Shown: positions 19,096 through 27,712 of the stretch, in pieces
Numbering within the stretch: the first letter of the stretch is position 1
How the letters are laid out: the number at the start of each line of letters is the position of its first letter
Notes under the pieces: generated by a model
Database searches by the model: none
What the model was told of the DNA's origin: nothing
Seen by the model: only the letters and a program-made list of their open reading frames with translations
Made by a program: the position numbers and the translations under genes
From: Epibacterium sp. Ofav1-8
GTDB lineage: Bacteria; Pseudomonadota; Alphaproteobacteria; Rhodobacterales; Rhodobacteraceae
Reading direction: 5' to 3'
Length of the DNA stretch: 64,000 nt
NCBI RefSeq assembly: GCF_022348185.1
Contig: NZ_JAKRFD010000009.1
Coordinates: 180,957 to 244,956, forward strand

Positions 19096-20364
19096 TTACC
19101 GCTCCACCAGTTTGACGCGATTGTTGTACCAGTTCATGAAGCCAGAGATCACAAGGCTGATCGTCAGATAGACGAGCATGCCCAGCATCACGGTTTCCAG
19201 CTCACGCCCGGTCTGGTTCATGGTGATCCCCATCAGGGTCCCGGTCAGATCCATGTAGCCCACAGCGATCGCGAGCGAGGAGTTCTTGGTCAGGTTCAGA
19301 TAGTTGGAGATCAGCGGCGGGATAATGACGCGCAGTGCCTGCGGCAGAACCACCAGGTTCATGATCCGCTTCGGGCGCAACCCGAGGGCGGAGGCCGCCT
19401 CGGTCTGCCCCTTGGAGATCGCGAGAATCCCCGCACGGACAATTTCCGCAATGAACGCAGCCGTGTAGAGCGACAGTGCCAGCCACAGGGCAATCAGGGA
19501 GTTGCGCATATGAATGCCACCCTGGAAATTGAACCCTTTCAGCGCAGGGTATCCGAGGTGGAAACCCAGAAGCACCAGCAGCAGCAGCGAAGGCAGGATC
19601 ACCACGGCGCTGCGCATATGCCAGGTTGTTGGCCGAAGCCCCGTCGCCTCCTGTGTCTTGTCGGCCCAGATCCGGATCTTGGTGGAGGCAAACAGGCTAC
19701 CCCCCAGCACGATCAGAAAGGCCACCAGATCGAGCGAGATATCAAACCGCACGGCCGCATCGCCAAACAAATGGATATTGCCGAGCGAATTGTGGAACAG
19801 CGGTTCGGGCACGTAGACCCCGCGGTTGGTCACCGCCACGCTGTCAAAGACGTTCATCGTCGCTTCAGGCGTGTCCCCTCTGAAGTCCCGCGGCGCGGGG
19901 AGCGACTCGATCAGGATCGCCATGATGAACACAATCCACAAGAGCACCGGCACGTTGCGGAACATTTCCACGTAAATGGTCATCAACCGCGCGATGAGCC
20001 AGTTGGAGGACAGGCGCAGAACGCCGATGATCACACCCAGGATTGTCGCGGTGATGCAGCCCAGAAACGCCACCAGCAAGGTATTCAGCAGCCCGATCAG
20101 GGCAGCGCGGAAATGGCTGTTCTGGTTGTCGTAGTCCAGCAATCGCTGGTTGATGTCATAGCCGGCTGGCTCGGACAGGAAGCCAAAGCTGGGTTCTTTG
20201 CCCAGTTCGGCCAAGTTTTGTGCAGTATTGCTGATAAGCCATCCCACCAGGATGAGAAACCCGATCAAGGCAATGACCTGAATGGTCATTGACCGGTAAC
20301 GGGTGTCGTAAATCAGCATCGACGGCCGAAAACTCTCTTTCGGCGGGTCAGTCAAAATCGACAT
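19096..20364 (-). CDS. bztB: amino acid ABC transporter permease BztB/AapQ
   Basis: 422-residue inner-membrane permease, partner of BztC. The first helix lies near residues 27-45 (IQVIALIGFLILVGWLI), a long periplasmic region follows, and the EAA loop appears as ILAISKGQTEAASALGLRPK in the last quarter. The RBS region before ATG 20364 is weak, so a start at the in-frame ATG 15 codons downstream cannot be excluded. It is separated from bztA by 135 bp containing a hairpin, a common arrangement that lowers permease expression relative to the binding protein. Confidence 0.92.
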   Translation of the reverse strand: MSILTDPPKESFRPSMLIYDTRYRSMTIQVIALIGFLILVGWLISNTAQNLAELGKEPSFGFLSEPAGYDINQRLLDYDNQNSHFRAALIGLLNTLLVAFLGCITATILGVIIGVLRLSSNWLIARLMTIYVEMFRNVPVLLWIVFIMAILIESLPAPRDFRGDTPEATMNVFDSVAVTNRGVYVPEPLFHNSLGNIHLFGDAAVRFDISLDLVAFLIVLGGSLFASTKIRIWADKTQEATGLRPTTWHMRSAVVILPSLLLLVLLGFHLGYPALKGFNFQGGIHMRNSLIALWLALSLYTAAFIAEIVRAGILAISKGQTEAASALGLRPKRIMNLVVLPQALRVIIPPLISNYLNLTKNSSLAIAVGYMDLTGTLMGITMNQTGRELETVMLGMLVYLTISLVISGFMNWYNNRVKLVER

Positions 20365-20453
20365 ATGTAGGGATCCCCGAGGCCTGCGGTTCCAGTCATC
20401 CCGGCGAGGTTTGCCCCGCTCTGTGTCTGGCCGCAGAATTCGTTATAAACTTT

Positions 20454-20488
20454 GGAAAAGGGCGCGAGGTATCCCCCGCGCCCTTTCC
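20454..20488 (-). terminator. intercistronic hairpin between bztA and bztB
   Basis: On the minus strand GGAAAGGGCGCG pairs with CGCGCCCTTTTCC about 12 nt after the bztA stop. There is no long U-tract, so it probably causes partial termination or protects the bztA message, giving more binding protein than permease. Confidence 0.6.
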
Positions 20489-20499
20489 GGTTGCTAAAC

Positions 20500-21516
20500 T
20501 TAACGGAACGGCGGTGCGTAGAGCAGGCCACCATCGGTCCACTGGGCGTTCAGGCCACGTGCGAGACCGATCGGAGTGTCTTCACCGATGTTCTTGGCAA
20601 AGACCTCACCGTAGTTGCCGCCCACGGACAGGGCTTTTGCGGCCCAGTCGGCGTCCAGGCCGAGCATCTCGCCCAGGTTGCCTTCGGTGCCGAGCAGACG
20701 GTTGATTTCCGGGTTGTCGGTGCCGGACGCCATCTCGGAGAGGTTGGCGGAAGTCACGCCCAGTTCCTCTGCCGCGACCATCGCGTTGAGGGTCCAGCGC
20801 ACAACGTCACCCCACTCGTGGTCGCCGTGGCGGACCAGCGGGCCGAGCGGCTCTTTGGAGATGATCTCCGGCAGAATCGCATGCGCGGTCGGATCGTCGA
20901 AGGTCGCGCGGGTGGCCGCCAGGCCGGACGCGTCGGTGGTGTAGACGTCACAGGCGCCAGCCAGATACTGCTGCTGCGCTTCGGCGTTGGTTTCGATCGG
21001 AACCGGCTCGTAGCTGATGTTGTTGGAGCGGAAGAAGTCCGCCAGGTTCAGCTCGGTGGTGGTGCCGGTCTGGATGCAGACGGTGGCGCCGTCCAGTTCC
21101 TTCGCGGAGGACACGCCCAGCTCCTTGGGCACCATGAAGCCCTGACCGTCGTAGTAGTTCACGCCGACGAATTCGAACTTCAGGTCGACGTCGCGGCTGA
21201 AGGTCCAGGTGGTGTTGCGGGCCAGCATGTCGATTTCGCCCGACGCCAGCGCGGTGAAGCGGGTCTTGCCGGTGGTCGGAACGAATTCGATCTTGCTCGA
21301 ATCGCCCAGCACGGCAGCGGCGACAGCGCGGCAGACCGCGACGTCGAAGCCTTCCCATTCGCCGTTTGCATTCGGCGCTGCGAACCCGACGAGACCGGTG
21401 GTGACGCCGCAGTTCAGCTTGTCACGTGCCTTGACGTCGTCCAGCGTGCCGGCAGCGGCTGCACCGGCTGCGAGACCGGCCACGGTCAGCGCGCCAAAGA
21501 ATACGGATGTGTTCAT
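20500..21516 (-). CDS. bztA: periplasmic amino acid-binding protein BztA/AapJ
   Basis: 338-residue solute-binding protein (family 3) that delivers Glu/Gln/Asp/Asn-type substrates to BztBCD. It has a signal peptide of about 22 residues (MNTSVFFGALTVAGLAAG with an Ala-rich cleavage region), then the mature part with TGLVGFAAPNANGEWEGFDV and TTTELNLADFF typical of AapJ. I chose ATG 21516 because AGGAAGAGG stands at good RBS distance; the frame opens 8 codons earlier. First gene of the operon. Confidence 0.94.
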   Translation of the reverse strand: MNTSVFFGALTVAGLAAGAAAAGTLDDVKARDKLNCGVTTGLVGFAAPNANGEWEGFDVAVCRAVAAAVLGDSSKIEFVPTTGKTRFTALASGEIDMLARNTTWTFSRDVDLKFEFVGVNYYDGQGFMVPKELGVSSAKELDGATVCIQTGTTTELNLADFFRSNNISYEPVPIETNAEAQQQYLAGACDVYTTDASGLAATRATFDDPTAHAILPEIISKEPLGPLVRHGDHEWGDVVRWTLNAMVAAEELGVTSANLSEMASGTDNPEINRLLGTEGNLGEMLGLDADWAAKALSVGGNYGEVFAKNIGEDTPIGLARGLNAQWTDGGLLYAPPFR

Positions 21517-21620
21517 GTTTACCTCTTCCTGACTATCCACCTGAGTTTGGTGGTTCTTTATAGCCCACCCGTCACGGTGCGGGCTGTTTGAAACAGGGTT
21601 CGCCCCCGTTTTCGATGCCG

Positions 21621-21650
21621 AGTTTGGGCGGATTCATCAACGAACGTCAA
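21621..21650 (-). promoter_or_regulatory. candidate sigma-70-type promoter of bztABCD
   Basis: On the minus strand TTGACG (21645-21650) and CAAACT (21621-21626) are 18 bp apart, about 105 bp upstream of bztA. The -10 is weak. The 354-bp interval 21541-21894 otherwise holds an inverted repeat and no credible gene. Confidence 0.35.
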
Positions 21651-21819
21651 GGGTAGGATCACCGGTTTCAATGGGCTTTTCACCCTGAGCCCCGGGGCGC
21701 TGCTTTATTTTGGGCGCTAACTTTGCGAATATTGCGGTGAGGAATGCGACAAACTTCGCCAGGGCCGGATTTATAGCAGGATTGTTGCGCGGAGATTTTC
21801 CGGCCTGACGCCCCGCCAT

Positions 21820-21865
21820 GGCCACAAACCCGTTGCTTCGCGCCGCCTTGCGCCGGTTTGTGGCC
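21820..21865. repeat. 11-bp perfect inverted repeat downstream of the ATP12 gene
   Basis: GGCCACAAACC (21820-21830) and GGTTTGTGGCC (21855-21865) are separated by 24 bp. It lies 30 bp after the ATP12-type gene stop on the minus strand. No T-tract follows; it could be a processing or stability hairpin, or an operator for the bzt promoter further left. Confidence 0.5.
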
Positions 21866-21894
21866 GGGAATGGAGCCGGGACTGGCGCCGGGAA

Positions 21895-22599
21895 TCAAAC
21901 CCGCGCGTAGAAACCGGCGGCGTGCACAAAGGCTTGTTTCTTCTGCGCCTCGATCGCCTGCGCCTCGTCATCCGGGCCCCAGAGCTCCTCTTGCCAGCGC
22001 TCGTCGATGCGCGAGATTTCCCAGATCTCATCCAAGGAGCGCCAGTTCGCAGCCGTGGCGAACCCCAGGATCAAGGAGCCGGTCAACCCCACCAGATCGT
22101 GAAACGCCGCGAGCTGAAACGGCGTCATTTGATGCACCCGTTTGCGCAGCACCTCCAGCGCAGCCCCGTCTTGCGGCGCATGCAGGATGCCAGCGCGCGG
22201 CAGCAGGCGTGCGCCCAGCGCAGCCTCGGCCCAATCCAGCGCCGCATCCCAAGATTCGCTCTGACGGGCGACCAGCCCCTCGGGGCTTTCGGCGCGGTAG
22301 CACAACAGATCGCTGTCGCCGTATTCCGCCAGCATATCGGCGACCTCGGCAAACTGTACCGCCACCTTGTCGATCGCCGCATTGGCCGACCGCGTGTTGG
22401 GCATCGACAGCGGGTCGATCTGGTCTTCCTGCGCGTCCCACTCTGCGGCAATCGCCTCAGCCAGCGCCCGGGTCGGCACCACCAGCGCGGTTTTTGCCGG
22501 TGTTTTCACGCGCCGCCCGTCCAGCGCCACGGCAAAACCCGCGCCGTCTTCCTCGACGCTCACCTCTTTCCAGAATCGCTTCTGTTTCCATTCACTCAT
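21895..22599 (-). CDS. ATP12-family F1-ATPase assembly chaperone
   Basis: 234-residue homologue of mitochondrial ATP12, which binds the F1 alpha subunit during F1F0-ATPase assembly. Family segments seen are the N-terminal RFWKEVSVEEDGAGFAVALD followed by GRRVKTPAKTAL, then AEWDAQEDQIDPLSMPNTR, and the C-terminal acidic tail region with Trp residues. Such genes are common in alphaproteobacteria. It ends the coupled run crcB-rluC-HAD, 42 bp after the HAD gene. Confidence 0.88.
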   Translation of the reverse strand: MSEWKQKRFWKEVSVEEDGAGFAVALDGRRVKTPAKTALVVPTRALAEAIAAEWDAQEDQIDPLSMPNTRSANAAIDKVAVQFAEVADMLAEYGDSDLLCYRAESPEGLVARQSESWDAALDWAEAALGARLLPRAGILHAPQDGAALEVLRKRVHQMTPFQLAAFHDLVGLTGSLILGFATAANWRSLDEIWEISRIDERWQEELWGPDDEAQAIEAQKKQAFVHAAGFYARV

Positions 22600-22641
22600 C
22601 TCGGTCCGTCCTTCTTCGTCTCGGGCGTGGTCGCGGCAGGC

Positions 22642-23310
22642 TCAGTCCGGCCAGATCCGGCGCAACAGATCCGGCAGCGCGGCAAACTCCGCCAGCAGGT
22701 GATCCGCCCCCAGATGCGCAGCCGCATGGTAGCCCCAGTCCACGCCGATGGTCGTCACCCCGGCGGCGCGGCCCATCTCCATGTCAAATGTGGTGTCGCC
22801 AATCATCACCGTGTCGGCAGGCGGGATGCCCGTCTCCGACATCGCCGTGAGGATCATCGACGGATGCGGCTTGGAGGGATGATGATCGGCCACCTGACGG
22901 GTGACGAACATTCCCAGATCATGCCCCTCGATCAGCGCGTCCAATCCGCGCTGGGATTTGCCGGTGGCCACACCAAGGATGTACTCCGGCACCGCATGCA
23001 GCGCATCCAGCGCCGCCCGCGCCCCGGGATAGAGCGGCGAATGCGCCGCGCCCTCGCGCAGCCGCGCCGCCTGATAGGCCTGTTTGTAGCCCTCGACCAA
23101 CGCGTCCTGAACCTGCGCGGACTGATCCGCCGCCAAACGCGTCATCGCCTGCGACAGCGACAGCCCCACGATGGACAGGATCGCCGCGCGTGAGGGCGGC
23201 ACCACCCCAGCCCCTGCAAAGGCCTCATTCATGCAAGACACGATCGTCCCCTGACTGTCCACCAGGGTCCCGTCCACATCAAACAGAATGAGCTTTAGCG
23301 CAGAGGTCAA
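22642..23310 (-). CDS. HAD-IA hydrolase, phosphoglycolate phosphatase-like
   Basis: 222-residue haloacid-dehalogenase phosphatase. The nucleophile motif is DVDGTLVDS with D11 and D13, motif II is GVATGKSQRGLD, the K region is HPSKPHPSM, and motif IV is MIGDTTFDMEMG. Helical cap type C1. The substrate may be phosphoglycolate or another small phosphate ester. ATG 23310 overlaps the rluC stop by 4 bp (ATGA), so the two are translationally coupled. Confidence 0.88.
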   Translation of the reverse strand: MTSALKLILFDVDGTLVDSQGTIVSCMNEAFAGAGVVPPSRAAILSIVGLSLSQAMTRLAADQSAQVQDALVEGYKQAYQAARLREGAAHSPLYPGARAALDALHAVPEYILGVATGKSQRGLDALIEGHDLGMFVTRQVADHHPSKPHPSMILTAMSETGIPPADTVMIGDTTFDMEMGRAAGVTTIGVDWGYHAAAHLGADHLLAEFAALPDLLRRIWPD

Positions 23311-24353
23311 AACAGCGTCTCAAAGGGATCGTCGGCGGCCAGATCCTCGGTCCAGCCAAAGGTGTCCCAGCTCTCTTTCATATGATCCGGCAGCGCAGCG
23401 GTTACCGTCACCACTTTGCCGGTGACGGGGTGTTCGAACTGCAAACGGCGCGCGTGCAGGTGCAGTTTCTTCGAGATCAGACCGCCGATTTGCGCGCCCC
23501 AGCCATCGCCGAGGTTTTCCTGACTGGAGCCGCCATATTTGCCATCGCCAATGATCGGATGCCCCATGCCCGCCATATGCGCCCGCAGCTGGTGGGTGCG
23601 GCCCGTCACAGGCTCCATCGCGACCCAGCTCGCACGGCTCGCCACGCGGTAGAGGGTGGCATAATAGGTATGCGCACGTTTGGCCCCGGGCGTGGCATCC
23701 ACGTCGCGCGGATCAACCGGGATCATCTTTTCCCCCTCGCCGGATTTGCCGTGCCCCGGTGCCTTCACCAACCCGGTCTTGATCTCGCCGAGGTAGGGCG
23801 TCGGCACGCCTGCGACCAAGGCCCAGTAGATCTTGCGGGTGTTCTTGTGGCGAAAGGCTGCGGTCAGCCCCTGCGCCGCCTTGCGGTTGCGCGCCAACAC
23901 CAGCAGGCCGGAGGTGTCCTTATCCAGACGATGCACCAGCCGCGGCTTGTCCTCGGCGTCAAAACGCAGTGCTTCCGAGAGGCCATCGACGTGTTTGGTG
24001 GTGCCAGAGCCACCCTGCACCGCCAGCCCCGCCGGTTTGTTGATCACCAGAACATCGTCGTCCTTGTAGACCACGCAATCGCGAATCATCTTGGCGTCGG
24101 CATCCGAGATCTTCACCGGGCGCGCCTCGGCCGGTTTCATGTCGCTCTCGGCCAGCGGCGGCACCCGCACCACTTGTCCGGCCTCTACGCGGGTGTTGGC
24201 CTTCACACGGCCCCCGTCCAGACGCAGCTCGCCCTTGCGGCACATCTTCTCGATGCGGCCTTGGTTTACATGCGGGAAAAGCCGCCGCAACCAGCGGTCG
24301 ATCCGCTGGCCGCCGTCGTCTTCGGTGACGGTGATCATCTGCACGCCGCTCAT
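23307..24353 (-). CDS. rluC: RluA-family 23S rRNA pseudouridine synthase (RluC/RluD type)
   Basis: 348-residue enzyme converting uridines to pseudouridine in 23S rRNA. An N-terminal S4 RNA-binding domain (about 19-66) precedes the catalytic domain with HRLDKDTSGLL, where D144 is the catalytic aspartate, and RTHQLRAHMAGMGHPIIGD. The domain order and length match RluC/RluD; the exact target site cannot be decided from sequence alone. Coupled by ATGA overlaps with crcB upstream and the HAD phosphatase downstream. Confidence 0.9.
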   Translation of the reverse strand: MSGVQMITVTEDDGGQRIDRWLRRLFPHVNQGRIEKMCRKGELRLDGGRVKANTRVEAGQVVRVPPLAESDMKPAEARPVKISDADAKMIRDCVVYKDDDVLVINKPAGLAVQGGSGTTKHVDGLSEALRFDAEDKPRLVHRLDKDTSGLLVLARNRKAAQGLTAAFRHKNTRKIYWALVAGVPTPYLGEIKTGLVKAPGHGKSGEGEKMIPVDPRDVDATPGAKRAHTYYATLYRVASRASWVAMEPVTGRTHQLRAHMAGMGHPIIGDGKYGGSSQENLGDGWGAQIGGLISKKLHLHARRLQFEHPVTGKVVTVTAALPDHMKESWDTFGWTEDLAADDPFETLF

Positions 24354-24730
24354 GTCAGCACTCCTCTGGCCGCCATCATGCCAAGGGCAAGGGCTGCAAT
24401 AGACAGGCCTGCGGAGAGGCCAATATAAAGCGCGGCCTGCCCGTAGGCCCCGCGCTCGAACAAGGTAACCGCCTCCAGCGAGAAGGCCGAAAACGTGGTG
24501 AAACCGCCCAGAACGCCGGTCATCACAAAGGGCGACAGATGCGTCAGCCCCTTATGCGCCGTCAGGACCACAAAGGCGCCCATCAGGGCAGAGCCAAGGA
24601 TATTCACCCCCAGCACCCCCAGCGGAAACGGGGTCGGCCCGAGCATGCGCAGCACGCCCACCCCCACGAGGTAGCGGCAGCTTGCCCCGATCGCGCCGCC
24701 CAGCGCCACATTCAACACGGTTATCAACAT
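24350..24730 (-). CDS. crcB: fluoride channel FluC/CrcB
   Basis: 126-residue inner-membrane protein that exports fluoride as an antiparallel dimer. It has four hydrophobic helices, the early GGAIGASCRY with the conserved Arg, N43 in GVNILGS, and the pore motif GGFTTFSAFS at 75-84. ATG 24730 (MLITVLN) fits the usual length; the frame upstream is not family-like. I see no fluoride riboswitch in the short leader. First gene of a coupled run with rluC and the HAD phosphatase. Confidence 0.92.
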   Translation of the reverse strand: MLITVLNVALGGAIGASCRYLVGVGVLRMLGPTPFPLGVLGVNILGSALMGAFVVLTAHKGLTHLSPFVMTGVLGGFTTFSAFSLEAVTLFERGAYGQAALYIGLSAGLSIAALALGMMAARGVLT

Positions 24731-24931
24731 GCCCGCTCCCTTCGCGCGGGCGGCTGGGGATGTCAAGTTTTCCGCGCGATTGGCCGCTCTGCACCGCATG
24801 CAGAGCGCGACGGCAGTCCTGCGGCGCCCCCGGGCCCTTTCACAAACGCGTCAGCTTCCAGTGGGTGGAAGTCTTTGCGCCCACGCTTGCGCCCTCTACC
24901 CTCTGCGGCAAAACCAGAGAAAGCCCCGCCG

Positions 24932-26311
24932 ATGACACCAAGCCGCCGCCAGTTCCTCAGCACCCTTGCCACGCTGCCCCTGCTGCCCGCCCTGCCCCGG
25001 CTGGCACAGGCGGCGCCGCACCGCCTGACGCTTGCACCGGCATCGCAACAGATCGCCCCGCCGAACTACCCGGCCACGGATCTGTGGTGCGTCAACGGCA
25101 CCATGCCGGGCGAGACCCTGCGCCTGAAACAGGGCGCGCGGCTGGTGGCCGAAGTCGAAAACCGCCTGCCGCAGCCCACCAGCCTCCATTGGCACGGCAT
25201 CCGCATCGATAACGCCATGGACGGGGTGCCCGGCGTCACGCAGGACCCGATCCAGCCCGGTGAGACCTTCACCTATGATTTCGCCCTGCCAGATGCGGGC
25301 AGCTACTGGTACCATTCCCACGCGCAATCGGTGGAACAGGTCGAACGCGGCCTGCAAGGCATGTTGATCGTCGAGGAACCGGATGCGCCGGATGTGGATC
25401 AGGACCTGCCGCTGGTGATCGACGACCTGCGTGTCACGGCCGAGGCCGCAGTCGAGACCACGTTCAATGCCCCGCATGATCTGTCGCACGCGGGCCGCAT
25501 GGGCAACGTGCTCTTGTGCAACGGCAAGATGGTGGCGGACCACCCCGTCAAAACCGGCGAGCGCCTGCGCCTGCGCCTCATCAACAGCGCCAATGCGCGT
25601 ATCTTCACCCTCGGACTACAAGGGCTTGAGGGCTGGGTGATGGCCTATGACGGCATGCCACTGGCCATGCCGATGCCGCTGCCAGACCAGCTTGTCCTCG
25701 CCCCCGCCCAGCGCATTGATCTGTTTGTCGACGTGACTGCCAAGGCTGGCGAGGACGCATTTCTCGTCCAGTTTGAGCGCGATGGCGGCTATGAGCTGGC
25801 CCGCTTTCCGGTGACATCCGGCACCCGCACCCGCCGCACCGCGCCCGCTGCGCTACCGCCCAATCCCGACTTTCCCATCGATCTGAATTCAGCCCGCAGC
25901 GTCGATCTGATCACCGAAGGCGGCGCGATGGCGTGGCTGCAAAACGCCAATTTCAAAGGCGAAAACCTCACCGGCCAGGACCTCGCGCAATTGGGCCAGT
26001 TCTGGTCCTTCAACGGCACCGCAGGCCGCCCGATTGACCCGCTAATCACGGCAAGCCTGGGGGAGACCATCCGCATCCGCATAGTCAACGACACCCAGTT
26101 CCCGCACGCCATGCATCTGCACGGCATGCATTTTTCCGAGGTCCTGCCGGATGGTACGCTCGGCCCGTTGCGCGACACGCTGTTGATGCTGCGCGGAGAA
26201 ACCCGCGAGATCGCCTTTCAGGCCCATAACCCGGGTGATTGGCTGTTTCACTGTCATATGCTGTCGCATCACGCCGCGGGCATGGGCACATGGGTGCGGG
26301 TCACCGCCTGA
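24932..26311 (+). CDS. multicopper oxidase, Tat-exported
   Basis: 459-residue periplasmic multicopper oxidase (CueO/laccase-like). The N-terminus SRRQFLSTLATLPLLPALP is a Tat-like signal of the RR type. Copper ligands are visible as HWH (86-88), HSH (128-130), HAMHLHGMHF near 390 and HCHMLSHHAAGM (440-451), with the type-1 Cys and axial Met. It may oxidise Cu(I) or organic substrates; no methionine-rich CueO insert is obvious. The 201-bp gap to the divergent crcB holds no evident operator. Confidence 0.9.
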   Translation: MTPSRRQFLSTLATLPLLPALPRLAQAAPHRLTLAPASQQIAPPNYPATDLWCVNGTMPGETLRLKQGARLVAEVENRLPQPTSLHWHGIRIDNAMDGVPGVTQDPIQPGETFTYDFALPDAGSYWYHSHAQSVEQVERGLQGMLIVEEPDAPDVDQDLPLVIDDLRVTAEAAVETTFNAPHDLSHAGRMGNVLLCNGKMVADHPVKTGERLRLRLINSANARIFTLGLQGLEGWVMAYDGMPLAMPMPLPDQLVLAPAQRIDLFVDVTAKAGEDAFLVQFERDGGYELARFPVTSGTRTRRTAPAALPPNPDFPIDLNSARSVDLITEGGAMAWLQNANFKGENLTGQDLAQLGQFWSFNGTAGRPIDPLITASLGETIRIRIVNDTQFPHAMHLHGMHFSEVLPDGTLGPLRDTLLMLRGETREIAFQAHNPGDWLFHCHMLSHHAAGMGTWVRVTA

Positions 26312-26312
26312 G

Positions 26313-26350
26313 CCTTTCCGCTTCTTAGCGAAATATCCCCGCCGGAGGCC
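26313..26350 (-). repeat. dispersed intergenic element, copy 2 (short)
   Basis: On the minus strand it reads CGGCGGGGATATTT followed by an A/G-rich tail, matching the right half of the elements at 16851, 29195 and 63625 but lacking the CGCTGCC hairpin. Confidence 0.4.
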
Positions 26351-26376
26351 TTCAGGTTTTGTCCGCAAAACCTGAA
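26351..26376. terminator. perfect hairpin between convergent multicopper oxidase and rarA genes
   Basis: TTCAGGTTTTG (26351-26361) pairs with CAAAACCTGAA (26366-26376) around a TCCG loop; the right arm ends exactly at the rarA stop codon. It is symmetric and could act on both transcripts, although flanking T-tracts are absent. Confidence 0.5.
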
Positions 26377-27708
26377 TCACTCTCCCTGGCGCTGGATGCG
26401 CTTCTTGGCAAAGAACTCCGTGCGCTTGCGCAGCTCGCGCTCAAACCCGCGTTCCACCGGCTGATAGAGCACAGGCCGCCTCACCCCGTCGGGAAAGTAG
26501 TTCTGCCCTGAAAACCCATCCTCGGCGTTGTGGTCATAGTCATAGCCTTTGCCATAGCCCTGCTGTTCCATCAGCTTGGTCGGCGCATTGAGGATATGCT
26601 TGGGCGGCGGCTCTGACCCCGTCTCCTTGGCCAGACGTCGCGCCGCCTTATAGGCCATGTAGCCCGCGTTGGTCTTGGGCGCGAGCGCAAGGTAGATCAC
26701 CGCCTGCGCCAGCGCCAACTCCCCTTCCGGAGAGCCAAGCCGCTCATAGGCGTCCCAGGCTTGCAGGCAGATCGCCTGCGCCTGCGGGTCGGCAAGCGCA
26801 ATGTCCTCCACCGCCATCCGGGTCAGACGCCGCGCCAGATACTTGGGGTCTTCGCCGCCCTCCAGCATCCGCGCAAACCAATAAAGGGCCGCATCCGGGT
26901 CCGAACCGCGCACCGATTTATGCAGCGCCGAGATAAGGTTATAATGCTCATCGCCGGATTTGTCGTATTTCGCCGCACGCCGCATCAGCCGCGTCGCCAG
27001 CGCCTCCCGGCCCAGGGGCTGCTCCACCTTCCAGGCCGCGACCTGCTCGATCAGGTTCAAGAGCGCCCGCCCGTCGCCATCGGCCATCTGATGCAGCGCA
27101 TCGCGCGCCTCGGGCAACAGCGGCAAGCGGCGCTCCAGCGCCTGTTCCGCGCGCTGCGTCAGCCGCTCCAGATCCGCAAGGCTCAGACGTTCCAGCACCA
27201 AAACCTGCGAACGCGACAACACGGCGGCATTGAGCTCAAAGCTCGGGTTTTCCGTCGTGGCCCCCACCAAAAGGATGGTGCCATCCTCCATATGCGGCAG
27301 GAACCCGTCCTGCTGCGCCTTGTTGAAACGGTGGATCTCGTCGACGAACAACAGCGTGCCTTGCCCGTTCTGGCGCCGGATCTTGGCCGCCTCAAACACC
27401 TTCTTGAGGTCCGGCACACCGGTGAAAATGGCCGAGATCTGCACAAAATGCAGATCCGTCTCCTGCGCCAACAGCCGCGCGATGGTGGTCTTGCCCACCC
27501 CCGGCGGCCCCCAGAAGATCAGCGACGACAGCGCCCCGGAGGCCAGCATCACCCCCAGCGGTGCCTCTACGCCCAAGACCTGCTCCTGCCCGATCACCTC
27601 GGCAAGCGTGCGGGGCCGCAACCGGTCCGCGAGCGGGCGCGGAGCGTCATTGGCCGCATCGTGATCGCGCTGAGCGCCCGCCTCCCCGCTGTCAAACAGA
27701 TCCGCCAT
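26377..27708 (-). CDS. rarA: replication-associated recombination protein RarA/MgsA
   Basis: 443-residue AAA+ ATPase acting at stalled replication forks. It has Walker A GPPGVGKTT (67-75), Walker B LLFVDEIHRF (119-128), sensor 1 GATTENPSFE and the C-terminal tetramerisation region with NAGYMAYKAA and the GYDYDHNAEDGF motif typical of the family. ATG 27708 (MADLFDS) was chosen because it lies right after the degP stop; upstream residues in frame overlap degP. The 4-bp spacing suggests cotranscription with the protease. Confidence 0.93.
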   Translation of the reverse strand: MADLFDSGEAGAQRDHDAANDAPRPLADRLRPRTLAEVIGQEQVLGVEAPLGVMLASGALSSLIFWGPPGVGKTTIARLLAQETDLHFVQISAIFTGVPDLKKVFEAAKIRRQNGQGTLLFVDEIHRFNKAQQDGFLPHMEDGTILLVGATTENPSFELNAAVLSRSQVLVLERLSLADLERLTQRAEQALERRLPLLPEARDALHQMADGDGRALLNLIEQVAAWKVEQPLGREALATRLMRRAAKYDKSGDEHYNLISALHKSVRGSDPDAALYWFARMLEGGEDPKYLARRLTRMAVEDIALADPQAQAICLQAWDAYERLGSPEGELALAQAVIYLALAPKTNAGYMAYKAARRLAKETGSEPPPKHILNAPTKLMEQQGYGKGYDYDHNAEDGFSGQNYFPDGVRRPVLYQPVERGFERELRKRTEFFAKKRIQRQGE

Positions 27709-27712
27709 CGCT

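Noticed and set aside
18967..20292. 441-residue plus-strand frame opposite bztBC
   Set aside because: Gln/His-rich shadow of the permease genes.
21637..21825. 62-residue minus-strand frame upstream of bztA
   Set aside because: Third-position GC is low compared with real genes here, no good RBS, and it overlaps the bzt promoter region; not supported.
24731..24931. Fluoride riboswitch before crcB
   Set aside because: I looked for the conserved pseudoknot sequence in the crcB leader and did not find it.
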